From Epiperipatus broadwayi (Eukaryota > Onychophora > Udeonychophora > Euonychophora > Peripatidae), in assembly GCA_028023455.1 (NCBI GenBank), contig JAQFVV010012536.1, positions 702,001-766,000 of the forward strand: 64,000 nucleotides of DNA, read 5' to 3'. The position numbers and the translations under genes were made by a program. This document shows, in pieces, positions 57,080-64,000 of this stretch (positions are counted from its first letter, which is position 1; each line of letters opens with the position of its first letter). The notes below the pieces were generated by a model. The model was not told the DNA's origin. It ran no database searches and saw only the letters and a program-made list of their open reading frames with translations.

Positions 57080-60000
57080 TATTGGTTAATCATGACGATG
57101 ATAATAACCAGAAGTGAAGAAATGAAATGATTTTTAGTGATACATTAATTTTATCTACTTGTTTAGATTCGGATAATAACATTCATCTCAGTAAAATAAA
57201 AACGACCTTTTGTAATTTTAAAAATAGAAATCGTAGATGTTTAAATTATGGTGGGAATGTATTAGCTTCAAATCTATTGGAATTTTTTATAAGAATATAT
57301 GGACTCATTATGTGCTGGCTAATTTAAGAATGCTTATACTGTCTCATTTTTTTTTCAAATAAAAGTACAGAAAGGTTGCAATAACTATTGCAAAATATCA
57401 TTATTATCCATTACAATAAAAATACTTTAAATGATTGTGTTGAATAAATAGCTCTTCGTCATAAATGAATAATTACCAAAGACTCAGTGAGGTTTGAGAT
57501 AATCTAGAAGTAATATGGACAATTATTCTTTATCAGAAAAGTACAAGCAGTAACAGGGAAAAATGGTTTATAAGTTGCTTTTATTGATTTATTTGTCCCA
57601 ATTAAGTGAATAGGCTTATGGCATTGATTAAAATTAATCCATAGTTAACCAAAATTTATTTATATTAATCAACTTGTATATGATTGAATAAGAAAAAGAG
57701 TTATTAGTATAATTGTAAAATCTAAAGCATTCCTAACAAAACATCATAATAAACAAATATGGGTACTTGTTTTAATATTGGTTTTCATATATATTGTACA
57801 TGCTCAAATATGAATTGTATATTACAGTATAAAAAAAGAAAAGGGGAAAAATATATTGATATTTTTTTCTAGTGATTTGATTTATGAATAATGGAAGTTT
57901 TGAATTATAAAGGGTAACTAAGTAACTATAGCAACCATAATACGAAAATAATATTATTATTTATTATTAATATTATTATCAAATTATAAATTGGTTGTTG
58001 TCAATTTTAAAAAAAAATCATAATATAGCTCATTGAATAAAATTATCATTATTTCATGGTTCAACTTTTATTTCTACATTCACCATAGCAAGGGTTTTGA
58101 GAGATATTTTAAGTGGGCTGGTATTTATATAAAGTGTGAGGAATGAATCTAATTTTATTAATTAAGAGATAGGGTAGTGATCATGAATTGATATGACTTT
58201 TATTTTGAATATTAAGTATTTCATATATGTTTGTTTATTTATTAGTATAGTGGAATATATTAAGATATATATTAAAAACACTTATTTTATTAAGATGTAT
58301 AGAAAATGTTATGCAAATTCTATTTTTTTTTTGAAATGAAAAATAATATTGAAATTGTAAAACCAAAAAAATATTTTTTATTATATCAAATATTTTCTAA
58401 AAATCTTCATTTTTATTTGCTGTAAAAAAACAATTTTCTTACACCAAAGAGTGAAACAAGGGTTACCCTAGCAACATTGACATTAGCAAAAATAGGTTAT
58501 AAATAGAACTGAACCATTTTAACTCGTCTTTTTATCTTTTGTCATTGTCTAGAACAGAAGCTTTTACATTCATCTTTAGAAATTGTTAATTTTACTTTAA
58601 AAGTGATTAATTGCTAAAATAATGAACAATAAAAACTTAAACTGTCTGCCCATACAATTTAGGTCGATTTGTTAAGAAAATTTCAAGAGAAATAACAGGA
58701 TGTATTATAAAAGAAAGAAAAAAACCATTGAAATAAATTTGTATTCCACATAAGCTATAAAATATTCAATTATTAAAATTTGGGATTGCATCTATATATT
58801 TATGATGAATACAAATCCATAAGGTATATATGGACATCATATTTTTGATCAAGGAATTTTACAAGAATTAATTGGTTTTAATTTCTATGTGATATTAAGT
58901 TTTACCTTATTAACTTGGAAAAATGTTAGCATTTATTACTCATTTGGATCTTAACTGAATTTTGTCCATAAAAGAATGTCCCTTCATATATATCATTATA
59001 AATAAAAATATAATACCAGTGATATATAATGTTGTCTCATCTAACTAACTACCCATGAGAAAATAAATTGGCAGTCTTGATTTTTGTTTTTTCCGTAAAA
59101 ACAACTATAAAACTTAAAAATATTTAATGTCTTAAGCAAAAAAAAAATCATATGCATAAAGCTATCTAAGAATATGAAATACTTTTTAAATGAATTATTA
59201 ATACTATAGAGTGAGTAAATTAATCTTCATTATGATCTGGTTACCAATTATGATCATCTATTTCTAGCCAAGATAATGTCCAAAGGAGTTTGAAAAATCA
59301 AAGTTGTTATTTTAATTTTGCTTACAACCATGATAAACGAAAAACAACTAATTATATTGCTTCAAAAAGAAATGTAACTGCAGTCACATGAGAAAACATT
59401 CATTTATCTATTTTAAATTAAGCATTTTTATTAATCATAGATTAAATGTGAAAAACATTAAAAATTCCTAGAATTAAATTTGTAAAGTTGATAAAAATAT
59501 TTTATAGAATGTTAAAAATAGTTAATTAGTCTGAGGAACGTATGAAAAAAATAATCATCATTTTGAATTAAACAATTGATTTGTGAGAATTTTTTTTTGC
59601 AAAAATTCTGAAGAAAATGTTTGACTTATATTTAGAAAAAAATATCTGTGCAACTTTTAATGGTAGATGAGCAAAGATAACTGAGATTAAAATGTACTAC
59701 AAGCTAGAAATTTAAATGAATTATCCAATATGACTTTAAAATTTTACAAGACTAATGAATACCAGAAAAAGAAAAGAAATCAAAAAGTAAACTTATTGGT
59801 GACTTATTTGAACATATTTTAAAGTTTGTGCAGCATGGGAGAATATATGTGAGATTTTTACAATATTCATCAAACTTTTCATAGTGAATTTTGAAGATCA
59901 GAATTATACAAAAATGCAACTTTAAAACTAGATAGGAAGGATGCATCCAATTTAAAATTTTGTCCCATCATTTGTGCTTGTTGTTTGATGTTTTGTTTAA

Positions 60001-62069
60001 CATTACATGTCTTGTAGCAATATGAAGAGAGGAGAAACACAAACCCACAAAGAATGGTAAACATTTACAGGGGAGACATTGTAATATTAAAATAGAAACT
60101 GGGATTTTAAAAAAGATTTTAATTTTAAATTTATCACTAATATTTTTCTTGTTTAAAATGAAATATAAATGCAAAGTATTTGTCATAGTGACAATTTAAA
60201 AAATTTATCTTTGCAATTTGGTATATAATGCTAAAGGTATGCTTACATATAGGAAGAGTTATAATGTAAAAGTGTGTGTGGGGGGGGGATATAATGTTAA
60301 CTGTATATTTTGACATACTTTAAGAAATTAAGTGTTTTAGGATTATCTGAAAGGAATGACAAACTTATTATAAAATATAATGTATTTATGAAAGTAAGAA
60401 AGAATGAATGTTGGTGTAAAACAATATCATTATCTCATTTGCTATAAAAATATCCTCTTGATAATAATAATTGAAATAGATTATTGTTGTGTAACATGAT
60501 CATGTGATCATAGATATGAATAAAAAAATTATTGCATGGGGAAGATTATATTAAGTTATTAGTATAGAATTTTCAGAGTAGTAGATATCAAATACACAAT
60601 CAAGGAAGATGAGTTACAATTCCAGGATAAGATAAAATATCATCCTGAAGAACTGATGAATAGTTAAGTGGGAATAATGTGTGTGTTATTCATATATTTA
60701 TTGGAAAGAGATTGGAGGGTTTCCTACAAAGAAATGAGGATAGTATATATGGTACGTGCTCAGGGAAGAAGTTTGGCTTACAAGCATTACTTAAAAAAAA
60801 GTTTTTTAAAATAGATAATGGAATTTTATAATTATCTGTAGATCCATTTTACCCTAAACTATGCTTTTTTTAATTTCAAAATCAGAATTAATAAAATTTT
60901 AATTAGGTCTTTTTTTAATTATTTAATTTATAATAAAGAGTTAAATTCAAAATTATTTACTCTTTTCTGTTATTTCAGTGTATGGTAGTGAATATCTACA
61001 AAAAAAAAAAAATTGTTTATGTTTATTTCTAATTTTCTTTTTAATTTTATATATATGTGCACACCCATTACTACATAGTATGCCATGAAAACCATAACAG
61101 TTTTGATAGATATATATTAAATGTCTAAAGTCATATAAAAAATTAAATATAGCAACAGAAATAATTTATACATATATATAAATTATTCAAATGTGTTTTA
61201 AAAAGTATAAATATTTTTTAGAAAGCTCAACAATTACATTTTGTAAATACATACTTATTTATTACATTAAAATTATTATATTTTATTTAGCTTTAGATAT
61301 AGACTTTTAATTTAATATAATCAGAAACACTTCTAATATTGTTTATATAGGTGCAGGTACATCTTAACATTTCCTTTTTTTTTTTTTTACCAGTGCACTA
61401 TAATGTCTTATTTAAGTAAAAAAGTGAGCCATTTAGTATGTATATAGTAATAAGTTTTGAATTACAATACATTAAGTAATCAAAGTTTTGGTCATACAAC
61501 ACACATAATTTCCTTGATTAACTCATAAATACAAGTTAATTAAAATATTAAAATAATGAAATTAAATGAAATTATGAAATTAATTACAAATCAAATAAAT
61601 GATGAAAAATAAATAATAATAAAAAGATATAAACAATATGTATACATTAAATGCATCTATCCAATACAATAAAAACACATACACGTATTCACATTCATAT
61701 AATGCATCATTTTTATGTAAAAAGATGATACTAATAAAAAATAAATAACTTATATTGGAACTAAAATTAACCTTTGACTGAAGTGAAAGAAATATAATTA
61801 AATTAGCTGAAAAACAAAATTACAATTCAGAAGTAAATAATTAAAAACCTGTAATTGGTTAAAAATTTAATTAATGTTGATAATCAATAGTAATGAAAAA
61901 ATATGTATTCTCAATATACATTTTGAAGAAATGCTTTTTTCAAGTGTATTTTTCTCTTTTATTTAAATTAATTGTTTATTAAGGAGCCTTTTGCTCTTCA
62001 TGAGGCAATTAAAGATTATTGTCTTTATATAACTATTTATGGTGTGGTATCATAAAAAAATTTAAGAGG
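57080..62069. other. AT-rich non-coding stretch
   Basis: Five kilobases with no gene, repeat array or RNA that I can support. A segment near 58165-58200 (AGAGATAGGG, TGATCATGAATTGATATGAC) resembles the tail of the 23.8-kb foldback element. A poly-G run lies near 60280. ORFs are short and hydrophobic. Confidence 0.5.
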
Positions 62070-62290
62070 TCTAAATGAAGCTTGTTGGACATATTGTTAG
62101 AAGAGATGATAACAAATGGACAGTTGACATTTTAAAATAGATTCCAAGAGATTTGAATCAGATGGAAGGATAAAATAAAAATGATTGTGGATGTCATGTG
62201 GAGAAGACAAATTGCCATGAATCAAAAAAAGTAAATTAAACTTGGAAAGGTTGAAAATGGTGATTAATGTCCTACATGACTTAAAAGAGA
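62070..62290 (+). pseudogene. LINE 3' end remnant
   Basis: Plus-strand: KLVGHIVRRDDNKWTVDILK, IPRDLNQ and, after shifts, IVDVMWRRQIAMNQ. Same C-terminal pattern as at 15.2 and 56.9 kb, heavily decayed. Confidence 0.65.
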
Positions 62291-63002
62291 TGTAGAGTAT
62301 TCTAGTTCTGGGATATCTGACACTCAAACATCTTAAGAATACCTGAGCAATAGCTAACTGAAGTAAATTTATCTTTTTTTACTGCATTGCCAAATTCATA
62401 TAATATTAATATCGATTACACTCTTTATTACTTTTACAATGCTTTTTACAACCCATTATGACAGGAGTTAATATTTGAAAATATATGTAGAAGTTCTTAA
62501 GAAGATTGCTGAGGCAATCAAAACTGTCAAAAAGCATTGAAAAAGTAATAAAGAACATAAATTATATTAATATTATATAAATTAAATTTATTAAAAGTTG
62601 TTTATTATAAAGTTTTAAAAATAAATTGTAAATGAAATTAAAAAAATAACTTATTAATTCTTGTTTTTTTACTTATTAAAATTTTATAAAATTAATTAAT
62701 TTTACTTTTATCTATTTTTGTTTTATTTTTATTTATTATTTTAATTCTCACAAAATCCAAATTAATAACAAAAAAAAACACAACAAAACGACTGCATATA
62801 AAGAATAAACAATGAAATTATAGTATGATAGACAATTAAATCAAAGTAAGTTTTTGTATTATATATATACAGTGAAGATGAAATACTTAAGCAGAAATCT
62901 GTGAATAAAATTTTAATTGGTATTAATGTCTTTTAATCTAATTGTTATAAAATTTATGTAAAATAAAATTACTTTTAGATTTAAATCATATATTAATTTC
63001 AA

Positions 63003-63040
<38 letters not shown>

Positions 63041-64000
63041 TGATGATGATGAGGTTTTAAATATACAAATTCATTTACAGGTAGATAATATAAATATAGA
63101 ATAAAGTTAAAGTAACAGACAATATAATAATAATAATAATATCAAAGACATGCAATTAGTATTTCCTATAATATAGATTTTATTTTGCTTAGAAATTTAT
63201 CTTTATCTATAGATAAAATGTCTATTTCTAGACTTATTATCAATAGAATTGTATAACTAGATTATTCTTTGCAAAGTATACAAAGTTTTAGCACATGTGG
63301 GTCTCATTTTATGCAGATTATTGTAATGCAATTTTGAAGTTATGCGATTCATGTTTCTTCTTAATATCTTTCATATTTCACTATATTTATTAGATATCAA
63401 GAAATTTAAATTATTAATAACTTATTTTGACTTGAAATACTTTTTTCCCCAAAAATATAATGATATATTAGCAGCTAATGTGAATATGGCCTGAATCTGC
63501 ATTTAGAATCTTAGCTTCTATGTAAATAACCTACTTATACTAATGAATAAATAATAATAATAGATTTATACTTATATATAAAAATATCACAATAAATATT
63601 CAAAAATTTTAAACTTTTAAAATGTATTTTGTTAGATATAACAGAAATAAATAATTGTTTAGATTGTTAAAGTAAATAACGACGATTGTATTGATTTTGT
63701 AAACTTAAAATAATCTTTTTAATGATAATGTATAATCTTTTTGTTTTGATTGCAATCTTTTTTTAATATGGAAACAGAAAATCATTAACACAGCACAAGA
63801 CTGAAAGTGGTGCTAGTTGTACATCATATCATGAATCTGATTTCTTACCAGTTCACAGACGAACTCATATTGTCAAATAGCGGTAATGATTAAGATATGT
63901 ATGAAAAAATGCAAAATTAAATACTGTAGTTAATAAAAAAAGTTTGTCTTGTATTAATTTTTCTCAAATATTTGAAATTTTTTATTAGTCATACTTTATT
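62291..64000. other. AT-rich non-coding stretch
   Basis: Contains an AAT/ATG microsatellite at about 63003-63052 and otherwise nothing I recognise. The AAGTTATGCGATTCATGTTT block at about 63338 also occurs at about 26370, so a short dispersed repeat is present. Confidence 0.5.
63003..63052. repeat. (AAT)n(GAT)n microsatellite
   Basis: AAT units passing into GAT units, about 50 bp. Confidence 0.9.

Noticed and set aside
60643-60680. CTGAAGAACTGATGA at 60.64 kb as a hammerhead core
   Set aside because: No GAAA at a suitable distance and no pairing stem II; chance match in AT-rich sequence.

Overview
This window looks like non-genic DNA from a metazoan, most likely an invertebrate. It is visibly very AT-rich, with long TA and AAT microsatellites, tRNA-derived SINEs, several LINE lineages, Penelope-like elements (PLEs), a Ty3/Gypsy LTR retrotransposon, a hAT-type element and one processed pseudogene of a metabolic gene (phosphoserine aminotransferase). 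A block of CCCTAA-type repeats fits the common metazoan telomere motif. I cannot name the species. I found no convincing intact host gene, tRNA gene, rRNA or CRISPR array; nearly everything recognisable is mobile DNA at some stage of decay.

Layout. 1-15 kb: AT-rich sequence with TA tracts, foldback elements (4.5, 9.1, 9.3 and 12.2 kb), a PLE remnant (5.6 kb), an 834-bp insertion built from inverted and tandem ~340-bp units (7.0-7.8 kb) and a decayed RTE-like LINE (11.8-13.1 kb). 15-27 kb: a PLE 3' end folded into a ~370-bp-arm hairpin inside a LINE 3' remnant (15.2-16.2 kb), a hAT-like element (16.75 kb), a triplicated ~190-bp repeat (21 kb), more foldback elements (23.8 and 24.3 kb) and an AAT tract (26.9 kb). 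27.8-33.7 kb: a minus-strand LINE with a PHD-type ORF1 and APE/RT ORF2, interrupted by a SINE, a PSAT retrocopy, a ~400-bp repeat and a 101-bp foldback element. 36.8-38.7 kb: two PLE copies head to head. 40.8 kb: telomere-like repeats. 42.5-44.7 kb: a large decayed inverted repeat. 45.57-51.06 kb: a young, nearly intact Gypsy element with near-identical 0.7-kb LTRs and a 5-bp target duplication. 51-64 kb: foldback elements, an inverted SINE cluster and LINE fragments.

The most interesting signal is a group of short, non-coding, hairpin-forming insertions flanked by direct repeats of variable length (9-15 bp). Several carry hammerhead-ribozyme-like cores: CTGATGA, short stem II, GAAA, a very short stem III and a cleavage triplet such as GTC. 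PLE 3' ends in the same window carry related but non-canonical ribozyme-like hairpins. This resembles the known metazoan retrozymes, small circular-RNA retroelements thought to be mobilised by PLE-type machinery. The families here, their palindromic forms, and a third ~340-bp family with the same insertion signature but no ribozyme that I can find, deserve a direct test.
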